A stretch of DNA of 64,000 nt from Solimicrobium silvestre. Lineage in GTDB: Bacteria; Pseudomonadota; Gammaproteobacteria; Burkholderiales; Burkholderiaceae_D. The stretch covers positions 234,421 through 298,420 of the forward strand of contig NZ_PUGF01000003.1 in the NCBI RefSeq assembly GCF_002976435.1, written 5' to 3'. Positions 17,297-26,107 of the stretch are shown here, piece by piece (the first letter of the stretch is position 1; every line of letters starts with the position of its first letter). Both the position numbers and the translations under genes were made by a program. The notes below the pieces were generated by a model. That model did not search any database. It worked only from the letters and a program-made list of their open reading frames with translations, and was not told the DNA's origin.

Positions 17297-18120
17297 TGAC
17301 ATCAATATCTTGTATTGGTGAAATAACTGCCACCGTGTTATCGGAAACTAACTCTGATCGTCAAGATCAAGCTCACTATCCGCAAGCCAATAACATTGAA
17401 GACTTTCGACACAATCTGGCTTGCGTGAATGAGCGCATTACTCGTGCTTGTCGGCGCGTCGATCGTAATCCATCAAACGTACGCCTCTTACCGGTAAGCA
17501 AAACCTTTGATGAAGCGAGCTTACGTCTAGCTTACACAGCAGATTGTCGGTTATTTGGTGAGAACAAGGTACAGGAAGCAAGTCGTAAATGGGAATCAAT
17601 GACTGATTTGACTGATCTAAATTGGGCGCTAATAGGTCATCTACAAACAAATAAAGTTAAGCAAGTAGCTCGCTTTGCTTCAGAATTTCATGCGCTGGAC
17701 AGCTTACACATTGCGGAGGAATTAGATCGTCGCTTGCAGGTTGAAGGACGCTACTTAGACGTGTACGTTCAAGTCAACACATCTGGTGAAGCCAGTAAAT
17801 ACGGATTACCACCTAATGAAGTAATTTCCTTTTTAAATTCGCTGCCTTCATATAACTCATTACGTGTTAGAGGCTTAATGACATTGGCAATATTCTCTTC
17901 TGATGAGGTTCGTGTCAGAAGCTGCTTTGCACAACTGAGGGAACTCCGTGATCAGGCAAGACAGGACGTTCATACATGCATTGAATTGGAAGAATTGTCG
18001 ATGGGGATGTCGAGTGACGCTGAGATCGCCATTGAAGAAGGTGCAACTATAGTCCGTATCGGACAGGCTATTTTTGGCGCACGCTCGTTACCGAATGCGT
18101 ATTACTGGCCCAGAAGTTAA
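17293..18120 (+). CDS. Second YggS-family PLP-binding protein
   Basis: 275 aa. After an unusual N-terminal extension of about 34 residues without a recognised motif, the protein follows YggS: PLP Lys70 in LLPVSKTF, FGENKVQEA, WALIGHLQTNK, VQVNTSGEASKYG, and LSMGMSSDAEIAIEEGATIVRIG. It is clearly diverged from the housekeeping YggS at 2282-2983. The ATG overlaps the transporter stop (ATGA) and has AAGGG upstream, so the long start is supported and translation is coupled to benE. Placement in a transporter/MocR cluster suggests a specialised PLP carrier or buffer for this locus rather than general homeostasis. Confidence 0.87.
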   Translation: MMTSISCIGEITATVLSETNSDRQDQAHYPQANNIEDFRHNLACVNERITRACRRVDRNPSNVRLLPVSKTFDEASLRLAYTADCRLFGENKVQEASRKWESMTDLTDLNWALIGHLQTNKVKQVARFASEFHALDSLHIAEELDRRLQVEGRYLDVYVQVNTSGEASKYGLPPNEVISFLNSLPSYNSLRVRGLMTLAIFSSDEVRVRSCFAQLRELRDQARQDVHTCIELEELSMGMSSDAEIAIEEGATIVRIGQAIFGARSLPNAYYWPRS

Positions 18121-18271
18121 AAAAAGTGACTAGAACAAAATCCTAAAAATAGCGTCATTTTTCACCATAAATTAGCTGCACTTATAGTCAACTATTCGGC
18201 AATGAAATTCATAGCTAAATGAAAAAATTGTCTGCTAAATCAGGACAATTGCTTTCTTTAAAGGAGCCCGA

Positions 18272-19768
18272 ATGACAAAATCCTTCGAACTCGAAACACT
18301 TAAAATTCGAATGAATGAGACTGATTTTCAGAGTCTGGGTATTCATCAGCGCATTCAACGTGGATTACGTGATCTGATACTTGACGGTGCTCTTCGTGCA
18401 GGCTTGAAGTTACCGTCAAGCCGTACGCTTGCCGTGTCACTCCGTGTCGCCCGCGACACCGTCGAAAATTCCTATGAGCAACTTCACCGAGATGGTTTTA
18501 TTGTTAGACGCAAGGGCTCGGGAAGCTATGTCTCTAAGACATTCGGTGCTCAATTGCGAGGACTCTCAGATAGTCGTTTAAAGCCTGAAGTGAGTAAGTG
18601 CAATGTGAAGAATGCCTCGAACGGCCTTAGCCGACGTGGGCGAAATATTTTTGATGGCGGTGGCGTTTCTGATCAACAGCTAATCAAAGCGTTTGCTACG
18701 GGCTTGCCCGAAACCCGAAACTTTCCTATCGATGTATGGGAGCGCCTGCAGCGCCAGACGATGAAGGAATTTCGTTCCAATGCTCTTCTTCATGGTGATC
18801 CGCAAGGTGCAAAACCATTGCGCAGGACTATCGCGGCCTATCTCAATCTTGAACGCGGAGCCAAGGTTTGCGCCGAACAGATAGTCGTGTTGAGCAGTAC
18901 AAGGCAATCACTGTTCTTATGTGCGCAACTTCTAGTGGACGCTGGCAAGTCCATATTATTTGAGAATCCAGGATACTTTGGTGCCAAAAAAGCGTTTGAA
19001 TTTGCGGAGACAAGTATTGTTCCCATCGAGGTCGATGCTCAAGGTATACGTACTGATCTTCTGCTGACAGACCGCAGTTCTGCAAATTGCATCTATGTGA
19101 CCCCTTCTCATCAATATCCTACTGGCGTCACCATGTCGCTGGAGCGCAGACTTGAGTTAATCAGTTGGGCTGCCAAAAATGATAAATGGATTATAGAGGA
19201 TGATTATGATAGCGAGTTTCACTATGACGGATTGCCAATCGCATGTGTGCAGGGACTGGACAAGTATCACCGAACAATCTATCTCGGCACTTTCAGCAAA
19301 ACACTTTATCCAGGCCTTAGAATCGGATACATCGCTCTACCGCAAGAACTAGTCAAAGCTTTTACCAATGCTCGCAGCATTATCGATGGGCATACACCTC
19401 AGATTCTCCAGTTAACCCTAGCCCGTTTTATGGAAGATGGTCATTACAACTCACATGTCCGATCTATGCGTAAGCTATACGCGGGTCGGCGGAAAATTAT
19501 GCTTGACGCAATAAGCAAACATCTGGCGGGCATCGTCACTCCATTACTAACTGAAGGGGGGCTACAGATACCGTGTTTGCTAGCGCATGGATGGTCCGAG
19601 GCTAAAACAATTTGTCAGGCAGCGGCAGCTGGCGTCGAATTATCAGGACTCAGCCGCTTATATGCAGGTGAGAATAAAAAAGAGGGATGGATCTTAGGTT
19701 ACGCCTCTTTGACTGCAATTGAAATCGACGTCGCGATGCGACGACTTGCTAAGGCTCTGAGGAGTTAA
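18272..19768 (+). CDS. MocR/PdxR-type regulator (GntR HTH plus aminotransferase domain)
   Basis: 498 aa. Residues about 20-90 are a GntR-type winged helix (LRAGLKLPSSRTLAVSLRVA, GFIVRRKGSGSYV). Residues about 135-498 are a fold-type I aminotransferase-like domain with the PLP lysine Lys343 in FSKTLYPGLRIGY, Tyr275 in IYVTPSHQYPTG and Asp310/Asp311 in IIEDDYDSEF. Such proteins sense PLP or PLP adducts and control B6 or amino acid genes. AAAGGAG lies at the right distance before the ATG. It lies 151 nt after the second yggS and in the same direction, whereas many MocR genes are divergent from their targets; its likely target is the adjacent transporter/YggS pair. Confidence 0.92.
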   Translation: MTKSFELETLKIRMNETDFQSLGIHQRIQRGLRDLILDGALRAGLKLPSSRTLAVSLRVARDTVENSYEQLHRDGFIVRRKGSGSYVSKTFGAQLRGLSDSRLKPEVSKCNVKNASNGLSRRGRNIFDGGGVSDQQLIKAFATGLPETRNFPIDVWERLQRQTMKEFRSNALLHGDPQGAKPLRRTIAAYLNLERGAKVCAEQIVVLSSTRQSLFLCAQLLVDAGKSILFENPGYFGAKKAFEFAETSIVPIEVDAQGIRTDLLLTDRSSANCIYVTPSHQYPTGVTMSLERRLELISWAAKNDKWIIEDDYDSEFHYDGLPIACVQGLDKYHRTIYLGTFSKTLYPGLRIGYIALPQELVKAFTNARSIIDGHTPQILQLTLARFMEDGHYNSHVRSMRKLYAGRRKIMLDAISKHLAGIVTPLLTEGGLQIPCLLAHGWSEAKTICQAAAAGVELSGLSRLYAGENKKEGWILGYASLTAIEIDVAMRRLAKALRS

Positions 19769-20095
19769 TAACTACTTTTAACTATTTTCTGATCCTCAAA
19801 GTTGACGACTATTTATTCGATTTAATTTTCTCTGTAACCATTCAATGATTTTTTGACGATAGTTCGGATTGTTGAGTGGCTCTAGTTTCGCCCACCCACC
19901 AACCATATCCATCAAAGACCACGCCGCTACTACTAACATTAGCCAACACAATCCACTATTCCTTCGTGAAGAATGGAGAACTGACTTCAGCACAGACGAT
20001 GTTGGCTGGCACCAGTCTTGGTCTTGGTACACAAAACGTACCGCCGGCAAATAGCTTGCAGTATTTGTCACCCCGGATGAATTAGTTCTGCATTC
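19769..20095. other. Spacer after the MocR gene, possible remains of a gene
   Basis: No intact gene is evident. On the reverse strand two overlapping frames look protein-like, one ending KIIEWLQRKLNRINSRQL near 19800 and another carrying ANVSSSGVVFDGYGWW around 19900, with a stop and a frame change between them. This could be a degraded gene, but I do not recognise the family. Confidence 0.25.
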
Positions 20096-20129
20096 GTGGC
20101 GGCCTTGCTTTACAAAGTAAGGCCGCCAC
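20096..20129 (-). terminator. Strong hairpin downstream of the M14 gene
   Basis: GTGGCGGCCTT (20096-20106) pairs perfectly with AAGGCCGCCAC (20119-20129), and the loop can pair further. It lies 22 nt after the M14 stop. No T run follows, so it is either a weak terminator or a palindromic transcript end. Confidence 0.5.
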
Positions 20130-20151
20130 GCGCACCGTCTCAACGCACGAT

Positions 20152-21042
20152 TTATTTTTCGGCCAGCTTAGCCTGCGAAGGGATATTGAGCTTCACCCAA
20201 TCCAGCATATCTTGCCAAATGCGGGCAATTTCTGCGTCCGATGGCATCTGGGATGAATTCGTGAGTTCAATGGTTACCACAGGAATCTCTTTGTGCAGAC
20301 CGCCGTAGTTGCCTAACGAGCCTGGATAAACGCCAACCCGGTTAAACAGTAAGCGACCAAATTTGCTGGGTGGGGTGCCGGAACCGTCAAAATCTAATAC
20401 ACCAAATGGTGCATGCACCGAGATGATGACATCAGGCTGAAATTGCTCCATCTGATTAAATATCCAGCGACTTTCTGGCTCAGAAAGAGCGGCTTTACCA
20501 GGGAAACGACGTGGATCGCTACTGGTTTTGGTACGCCAATATTGAAGAGCTTCTTTATTCCAATTGGGTGTGGGGAAATTGCGATTTAAATCTACTCCGT
20601 TCGCATTCACACGAGTCGGCTTTGCTGCTAGCAAGCCATCAGGATTAACTACCGGAGCAATTTTCCAGTGGAACTCATTACCTGCTGTATTGTTTAATTT
20701 ATCCAGCCACTGAAACACAATCGCCGAAGCGGTTTTTTCATCGCCATGAATGCCACCTATCAGCAAAACCTTGATGGGTGACTTGATAGGAAGGGTGTTA
20801 TTAACAAGACGGGCAGGTACGTCTTTAATTAATAGTGGAAAACCTTTTTTTGAAACGGAACCACTAGCCTGCAAAGCACTATTTTGGCATTGCGCCATGG
20901 TGACTTTGGGCAAGCGATTAACCAGCGGTGTGCACCATTGGTTAATCGGGTTTTTAACGTTTTTTGGTGGAGTTGAGCTGCCTGCTAAAACAGGCAAAGA
21001 AAACATGAGCCCAACGAGAACACCAACATAGCCGTTACGCAC
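20152..21042 (-). CDS. Exported M14-family zinc carboxypeptidase (murein peptide amidase-like)
   Basis: 296 aa with an N-terminal signal peptide (hydrophobic to about residue 20, ending VLAG). Zinc ligands are His99 and Glu102 in GGIHGDE and His210 in ISVHAPFG; Glu259 in VTIEL is the catalytic glutamate, and NPDG and GVDLNRNFP are family motifs. The size and motifs resemble MpaA-type amidases that cut the gamma-D-Glu-meso-DAP bond of released murein peptides, though MpaA itself is cytosolic. The start is GTG, 18 nt after the metK stop, so it may be cotranscribed with metK. A decayed second copy lies at 15532-15903. Confidence 0.85.
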   Translation of the reverse strand: MRNGYVGVLVGLMFSLPVLAGSSTPPKNVKNPINQWCTPLVNRLPKVTMAQCQNSALQASGSVSKKGFPLLIKDVPARLVNNTLPIKSPIKVLLIGGIHGDEKTASAIVFQWLDKLNNTAGNEFHWKIAPVVNPDGLLAAKPTRVNANGVDLNRNFPTPNWNKEALQYWRTKTSSDPRRFPGKAALSEPESRWIFNQMEQFQPDVIISVHAPFGVLDFDGSGTPPSKFGRLLFNRVGVYPGSLGNYGGLHKEIPVVTIELTNSSQMPSDAEIARIWQDMLDWVKLNIPSQAKLAEK

Positions 21043-21060
21043 GGAGTTGATTTTACTTGT

Positions 21061-22230
21061 TTAAAATTTCAACCCTGCGGCATCGCGCAGCAAGGCAGCT
21101 TTATCGGTACGTTCCCAGGTAAATTCAGGCTCGTCACGTCCAAAATGACCGTATGCAGCAGTTTTTTGATAAATCGGACGCAATAAATCGAGCATTTGTA
21201 CGATGCCTTTAGGGCGTAAATCAAAAAATTGATGCACTAATTCTGCAATTTTTTCATCAGGAATAATACCGGTACCTTCGGTATACACAGTTATGTTAAT
21301 CGGCTTAGCGACACCGATTGCATAGCTGATTTGAATCTGGCACTGACGCGCCAAACCGGCTGCCACAATATTTTTAGCCACATAGCGTGCAGCATACGCA
21401 GCAGAACGATCTACCTTGGTAGGATCTTTTCCTGAGAATGCGCCGCCACCGTGCGGGCAAGCGCCGCCGTAGGTATCGACAATAATTTTACGGCCAGTCA
21501 AACCGCAATCGCCTTGCGGTCCGCCGATCACAAAACGACCGGTTGGGTTAATTAAATAGCGGGTATTTTTTAACCATTCTTTCGGCACGACCGGGTTAAT
21601 AATGTCTTCAATCGCTGCTTCTTCAATCGCTTTATGGTGCATTTCCGGCGCATGTTGCGTGGACAGCACAATAGTATCGATTCCCACTGGACGGCCATCG
21701 ACATAACGGAGAGTCACTTGCGATTTGGCATCTGGACGTAACCAAGGCAGGCGGCCGTCTTTGCGCAATTGCGATTGACGCTCCACAATCCGGTGCGCAT
21801 AGTAAATTGCAGCAGGCATTAATTCAGGTGTTTCGTCGCAGGCATAACCGAACATTAAACCTTGATCGCCAGCGCCCTGATCTAAATCAAGACCGCGGCC
21901 TTCATCCACACCTTGTGCGATATCTGGAGATTGTTTGTCGTAGCAAACCATGACGGCGCAACCGCGGTAATCAATCCCGTAGTCGGTATTGTCGTAGCCG
22001 ATGCGTTTGATCGTTTCGCGTGCAACGTTGATGTAATCGACATTGGCGTGGGTGGTAATTTCACCGGCCAATACCACTAAACCGGTATTGCAGAGAGTTT
22101 CTGCGGCGACGCGTGCGTGCGGATCTTGGGCTAAAATTGCGTCCAAAATTGCGTCGGAGATTTGATCGGCGACTTTGTCAGGATGACCTTCTGAGACGGA
22201 TTCAGAAGTAAAGAGGTATTCATTTGCCAT
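21061..22230 (-). CDS. metK: S-adenosylmethionine synthetase
   Basis: Makes S-adenosylmethionine from methionine and ATP. 389 aa from [19 protein letters not shown], the conserved N-terminus, with the ATP loop [19 protein letters not shown] and [19 protein letters not shown] upstream of 22230 supports this start over an upstream in-frame ATG at 22260. The leader holds a promoter and a hairpin. It is divergent from the lipid A acyltransferase genes, the usual Burkholderiales order. Confidence 0.97.
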   Translation of the reverse strand: MANEYLFTSESVSEGHPDKVADQISDAILDAILAQDPHARVAAETLCNTGLVVLAGEITTHANVDYINVARETIKRIGYDNTDYGIDYRGCAVMVCYDKQSPDIAQGVDEGRGLDLDQGAGDQGLMFGYACDETPELMPAAIYYAHRIVERQSQLRKDGRLPWLRPDAKSQVTLRYVDGRPVGIDTIVLSTQHAPEMHHKAIEEAAIEDIINPVVPKEWLKNTRYLINPTGRFVIGGPQGDCGLTGRKIIVDTYGGACPHGGGAFSGKDPTKVDRSAAYAARYVAKNIVAAGLARQCQIQISYAIGVAKPINITVYTEGTGIIPDEKIAELVHQFFDLRPKGIVQMLDLLRPIYQKTAAYGHFGRDEPEFTWERTDKAALLRDAAGLKF

Positions 22231-22260
22231 GTCAGGCGTCCTTTGCTTATGGTTGACCAT

Positions 22261-22286
22261 GTCGCAGAAAAATAAGAGCCTGCGAC
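22261..22286 (-). promoter_or_regulatory. Leader hairpin of metK
   Basis: GTCGCAG (22261-22267) pairs perfectly with CTGCGAC (22280-22286) around a 12-nt T/A-rich loop. It lies between the promoter and the metK ribosome binding site. It does not match a SAM riboswitch class that I recognise, and its role is unknown. Confidence 0.4.
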
Positions 22287-22300
22287 GCTTTAGCGGAATT

Positions 22301-22329
22301 TATATACCGTCTCGCAAGTTGTCTGTTAA
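22301..22329 (-). promoter_or_regulatory. Promoter of metK
   Basis: Reverse strand: -35 TTAACA (22329-22324), 17-nt spacer, -10 TATATA (22306-22301). This places the start near 22294 and gives a leader of about 65 nt that contains the hairpin at 22261-22286. Confidence 0.6.
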
Positions 22330-22497
22330 CTCGGCGGTAATTCAGCGCCACAAGCTTAAGAACTATGCAATAAGCTTAGTTCAAAACGCCAGATTTTCCA
22401 GATTTCTGGGGCAATTCGGCAGGCAGTGAGGCTGGATTTCGTGCTATTTTACGCCTCTTAGGAATTTTTTGCTGCAATTCACTACATACAAGGTCTT

Positions 22498-23361
22498 ATG
22501 CTGGTTGGATTATTTCGTTTATTGTCATTTTTGCCTCTGCCTATTCTGCATGGAATCGGTGCCAGTCTTGGTTGGTTGGTCTATCTGATCAGCCCTTCTT
22601 ATCGTCATCGCCTGCAAACGAACATTCGGCAAGCCGGCTTTGCCGAGCACACCCGGAGCGCTGTTTCTGAAGCAGGTAAAAATATTTTAGAACTGGCTTT
22701 TGTTTGGTGCGCGCCACCGGACAAAGTATTAAAAACGGCAACAATAGAAAACTGGGAGATAGCGCAAGCAGCGCTGGATGCCAAGCAAGGTGTTATTTTT
22801 TTAACGCCGCATTTAGGCTGTTTTGAAATTATTGCGCAAGCGATTGCCGTCAGAACGCCGCTCACCGCCTTGTATCGTCCGCCGCGCAAACAAGCCTTAC
22901 AACCGCTAATGACTGACGCCCGCTCACGCACCAATTTACTGCTGGCGCCAGCCAATTTAACTGGCGTGCGCAGCATGCTTAAAGCGTTAAAAAAGGGCGG
23001 CGCAGTTGGATTGTTGCCAGATCAGGTTCCTCAGCAAGGTGAAGGCATTTGGGCTAATTTCTTTGGTCGCCCCGCTTACACCATGACACTGTCGTCCAAA
23101 CTGCATAGCATGACAGGCGCGCCGATTATTCTTTCATACGCTGAACGACTTTCTTTTGGCCGGGGCTTTTTAATCCGCTTCGTTCCGTTCACCGAAACAT
23201 TAACCGGCACACCAGAACAACAAGCCAGCGCGATTAATCTGGCGATGGAAAAATTAATTGCGCAGTGCCCAGCGCAATATTTTTGGAGCTATAACCGCTA
23301 CAAAACACCGGCGAATGTGGCAGCGCCGACGACCAACTCAGACAACAATCATAAACAATAA
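22498..23361 (+). CDS. lpxL: Lipid A biosynthesis lauroyl/late acyltransferase (LpxL family)
   Basis: Transfers a secondary acyl chain to lipid A at the inner membrane. 287 aa with an N-terminal membrane anchor, the acyltransferase motif HLGCFE (HX4E), the DQVP segment in GLLPDQVPQQG, and the family end QYFWSYNRYK. It is followed 15 nt downstream by a paralogue, so two acyltransferases form one operon divergent from metK. Which acyl position or chain each handles cannot be read from the sequence. Confidence 0.9.
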   Translation: MLVGLFRLLSFLPLPILHGIGASLGWLVYLISPSYRHRLQTNIRQAGFAEHTRSAVSEAGKNILELAFVWCAPPDKVLKTATIENWEIAQAALDAKQGVIFLTPHLGCFEIIAQAIAVRTPLTALYRPPRKQALQPLMTDARSRTNLLLAPANLTGVRSMLKALKKGGAVGLLPDQVPQQGEGIWANFFGRPAYTMTLSSKLHSMTGAPIILSYAERLSFGRGFLIRFVPFTETLTGTPEQQASAINLAMEKLIAQCPAQYFWSYNRYKTPANVAAPTTNSDNNHKQ

Positions 23362-23376
23362 TAATTAGAGAAAAAT

Positions 23377-24243
23377 ATGAGATTACTATTAGGACTAATG
23401 TGGTGTTTACACTTTTTACCGCTACCGATATTGGGACGTTTTGGTGAAGCTATCGGCAGTATTTTTTATTGGATATTGCCTTCACGTCGTCACATCACGA
23501 AGACCAATTTACGTTTATGCTTTCCAGAGCTCTCCGAAGCAGAACGTACAACCATCGCAAAACAACACTTTCAAGCTTATGCGCGCAGCGTTTTTGAACG
23601 CAGTATTTTGTGGTGGAGTTCCGAGCAGCGGGTACGCAAACTGATCCGTGTTGAACCGGCTGTACCGACTGAGTTAATCGCTGCTGGTCCGGTGATCTTG
23701 CTTTGCCCGCACTTTGTTAGCTTGGACGTGGCGGGTATTGGCTTAGTGTTGGAGACGCCGATCTGCTCAATTTATGCGCCACAAAAAAATGCCGTATTTG
23801 ATGAAGCTTTAAAAAATGGCCGCAACCGTTTTGGGCTGGTACGGCTGTTATCCCGTGCTGAAGGAGTCAAACCGATTATTCGTGCGATGCGCGAAGGGTA
23901 TGGATTTTTAATGTTGCCGGATATGGATTTCGGGATTAAAGATGCAGAATTTGTGCCGTTTTTTGGGATTCCGGCAGCCACCTTAACTGCGCCAGCTCGG
24001 ATTGCGGCAGCCACTAACGCTAAAGTTGTGCCAGTCATTGCCACCATGCTGCCTAACTACCAAGGCTGGCGAGTTACCGTACATCCAGCTTGGGAAAATT
24101 TCCCTGGCGACGATATTGTGGCGGCGACCCAATACATGAATACATTTTTGGAAGAACAGATACGCTTAACTCCGGCAGAATATTTTTGGTCGCATCGTCG
24201 CTTTAAGACTCGTCCGGAAGGCGCTGAAGATTTATATAAATAA
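23377..24243 (+). CDS. Second lysophospholipid/lipid A late acyltransferase
   Basis: 288 aa paralogue of the preceding protein, with a membrane anchor, the motif CPHFVSLD (HX4D in place of HX4E), PDMDFG in place of the DQVP-type segment, and the end EYFWSHRRFK. HX4D is allowed in this superfamily, so activity is likely. Probably adds the second secondary acyl chain to lipid A. Downstream (24244-24519) I see only A/T-rich spacer before dapF. Confidence 0.88.
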   Translation: MRLLLGLMWCLHFLPLPILGRFGEAIGSIFYWILPSRRHITKTNLRLCFPELSEAERTTIAKQHFQAYARSVFERSILWWSSEQRVRKLIRVEPAVPTELIAAGPVILLCPHFVSLDVAGIGLVLETPICSIYAPQKNAVFDEALKNGRNRFGLVRLLSRAEGVKPIIRAMREGYGFLMLPDMDFGIKDAEFVPFFGIPAATLTAPARIAAATNAKVVPVIATMLPNYQGWRVTVHPAWENFPGDDIVAATQYMNTFLEEQIRLTPAEYFWSHRRFKTRPEGAEDLYK

Positions 24244-24519
24244 AAAATTTAGTTTTGGCATACCCGTGTATTAAATAAATATTTGTTGATATTAACCAGG
24301 CTCTACATTGGGAATTATTAATACTGTCGAAAAACTCATTTTTAATCGACAGATGACCCATTGGATACGTTAAAATTTTCAAAAAAACATGAGAGTATAT
24401 GGAAAGCTTCTCTGCGATAGTAAAATTGCTTACTATCATTAGAGCAGCCTATAATCCAATGTTGTTTGTTCGCTTACTTGTTCGCCTATTCATTTGTTCC
24501 ACTCAAATAGAAACGCAGC

Positions 24520-25383
24520 ATGAAAATAAAATTCACAAAAATGCACGGCGCGGGAAATGACTTTTTGGTGTTTAACGGCATCCATCAGCAAATCGCATTT
24601 ACGCCAGAACAATGGAAAAAATTAGCCGATCGACGCTTTGGTGTCGGCGCGGATCAAATGCTAGTTGTAGAGCGCTCCACACTTCCCGAAGTTGATTTCC
24701 GTTATCGCATATTTAATGCCGACGGTGGCGAAGTGGAACATTGCGGCAACGGCGCCCGGGCATTTGTAAAATTTGTCCACGAAAAAAAGCTCATCAAAAA
24801 AACCCGCATTAAAGTTGAGATCATGAAAGGCATTATTGAGCTCAATCTTGAAACGGATGGCAGCGTTACAGTAGATATGAACGCGCCAATTTTAGATGCG
24901 ACGCAAGTCCCTTTTGATACAACAGATTTAGTCAGCAAGACTGAAGCACAAGCGACGCTTTGGCCACTGAATGTCGGTAAAAAAACCGGCAAATCCGCCG
25001 TCTTAATTTCCGTCGTTTCAATGGGCAATCCGCACGCGGTACAAATCGTGACAGATGTTGATGCGGCACCGGTTCTTACCGACGGCCCATTGATTGAATG
25101 CCATCCGCGCTTTCCACATCACGTGAATGCCGGATTTATGCAAATCATTGATCAGCACAATATTAAATTACGCGTCTTTGAACGCGGTGCCGGCGAAACG
25201 CTAGCATGTGGTACCGGTGCTTGCGCAGCCGTTGTGGCCGGAATTTTACGCGGTCATTTAACCTCTCCGGTGCAAGTCACTGCGCGCGGCGGCGAACTCA
25301 CTATTAGCTGGGCCGGCGTCGGTCAATCGGTGTTTTTAACTGGCCCTGCCGTAACCGTCTTTGAAGGCGAATTTAATCTATAA
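24520..25383 (+). CDS. dapF: Diaminopimelate epimerase
   Basis: Interconverts LL- and meso-diaminopimelate for lysine and peptidoglycan. 287 aa with the two catalytic cysteines: Cys75 in EHCGNGAR and Cys230 in [10 protein letters not shown]. The N-terminus KMHGAGNDF is conserved. It begins a run dapF-DUF484-xerC, one of the best conserved gene orders of proteobacteria. Confidence 0.97.
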   Translation: MKIKFTKMHGAGNDFLVFNGIHQQIAFTPEQWKKLADRRFGVGADQMLVVERSTLPEVDFRYRIFNADGGEVEHCGNGARAFVKFVHEKKLIKKTRIKVEIMKGIIELNLETDGSVTVDMNAPILDATQVPFDTTDLVSKTEAQATLWPLNVGKKTGKSAVLISVVSMGNPHAVQIVTDVDAAPVLTDGPLIECHPRFPHHVNAGFMQIIDQHNIKLRVFERGAGETLACGTGACAAVVAGILRGHLTSPVQVTARGGELTISWAGVGQSVFLTGPAVTVFEGEFNL

Positions 25384-25454
25384 GACTTACCCATCGTGCT
25401 CTCCTTGCCTGAGCACTATGCGCAAGTCCTAATTTATAAAAGGTTGTCACTAGT

Positions 25455-26099
25455 ATGAATCACATCGAAGTAGCCAGTTTCTTAGCAACCAATCCGCATT
25501 TTTTTGAAGAGCATGCCGAACTGTTAGGAACGATTAAATTGTCTAGCCCCTTATTGGGCCGCGCAGTTTCTTTGCAAGAACGACAAATGGAAGTAGTGCG
25601 CGATAAATATCGCCATCTTGAATTACGTTTATCTGAATTGCTGCGCATGGCGCAAGAAAACGACAACGCTACGGCTAAATTTCAAAAATGGACTAACTCA
25701 CTTTTATTAGCTAGAAATGATGTCGATTTACCGCATTTACTCACGACCAATTTGCAAGAATTTTTCTCACTTCCACACGCTTCTTTGCGCCTGTGGAATG
25801 TCGCGGAAGAATATCAGCATGCCTGGTTTGCCAGTCCAGCCAGTGATGATATCCGCTTATTTGCACGCGGCTTAAATGCTCCGTTTTGTGGCGAAAATAA
25901 AGACTTTGAAGCCGCAAGCTGGATAGACGCGCCGGTCGCCTCCCTTGCCATGTTACCGTTACGCGCCAACGGCGAAGTGATCGGTTTATTAGTGCTTGGA
26001 TCATCCGATAAATATCGTTTTACCAGCACCATGGCCACCGACTTGTTGTCACAAATTGCCGACACAAGCAGCGCGGCATTAAGCTGCTTGATTAAGTAA
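25455..26099 (+). CDS. DUF484 family protein (GAF-like)
   Basis: 214 aa. Helical N-terminus FLATNPHFFEEHAELLG, a coiled region around ERQMEVVRDKYRHLELRLSELL, then a GAF-like domain ending LLSQIADTSSAALSCL. The family nearly always lies between dapF and xerC, as here, but its function is not settled. The xerC start follows 8 nt after the stop, so they are probably cotranscribed. Confidence 0.9.
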   Translation: MNHIEVASFLATNPHFFEEHAELLGTIKLSSPLLGRAVSLQERQMEVVRDKYRHLELRLSELLRMAQENDNATAKFQKWTNSLLLARNDVDLPHLLTTNLQEFFSLPHASLRLWNVAEEYQHAWFASPASDDIRLFARGLNAPFCGENKDFEAASWIDAPVASLAMLPLRANGEVIGLLVLGSSDKYRFTSTMATDLLSQIADTSSAALSCLIK

Positions 26100-26107
26100 G
26101 TAGCAGC

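Noticed and set aside
19796..20143. A 115-codon minus-strand gene
   Set aside because: No RBS, runs through the strong hairpin at 20096-20129, and only its C-terminal part looks protein-like; listed as possible remains instead.
15533..20181. The 29-bp identical ends of the two M14 copies as integrase att sites
   Set aside because: Similarity continues well past 29 bases into the gene and no integrase is present; simple paralogy explains it.
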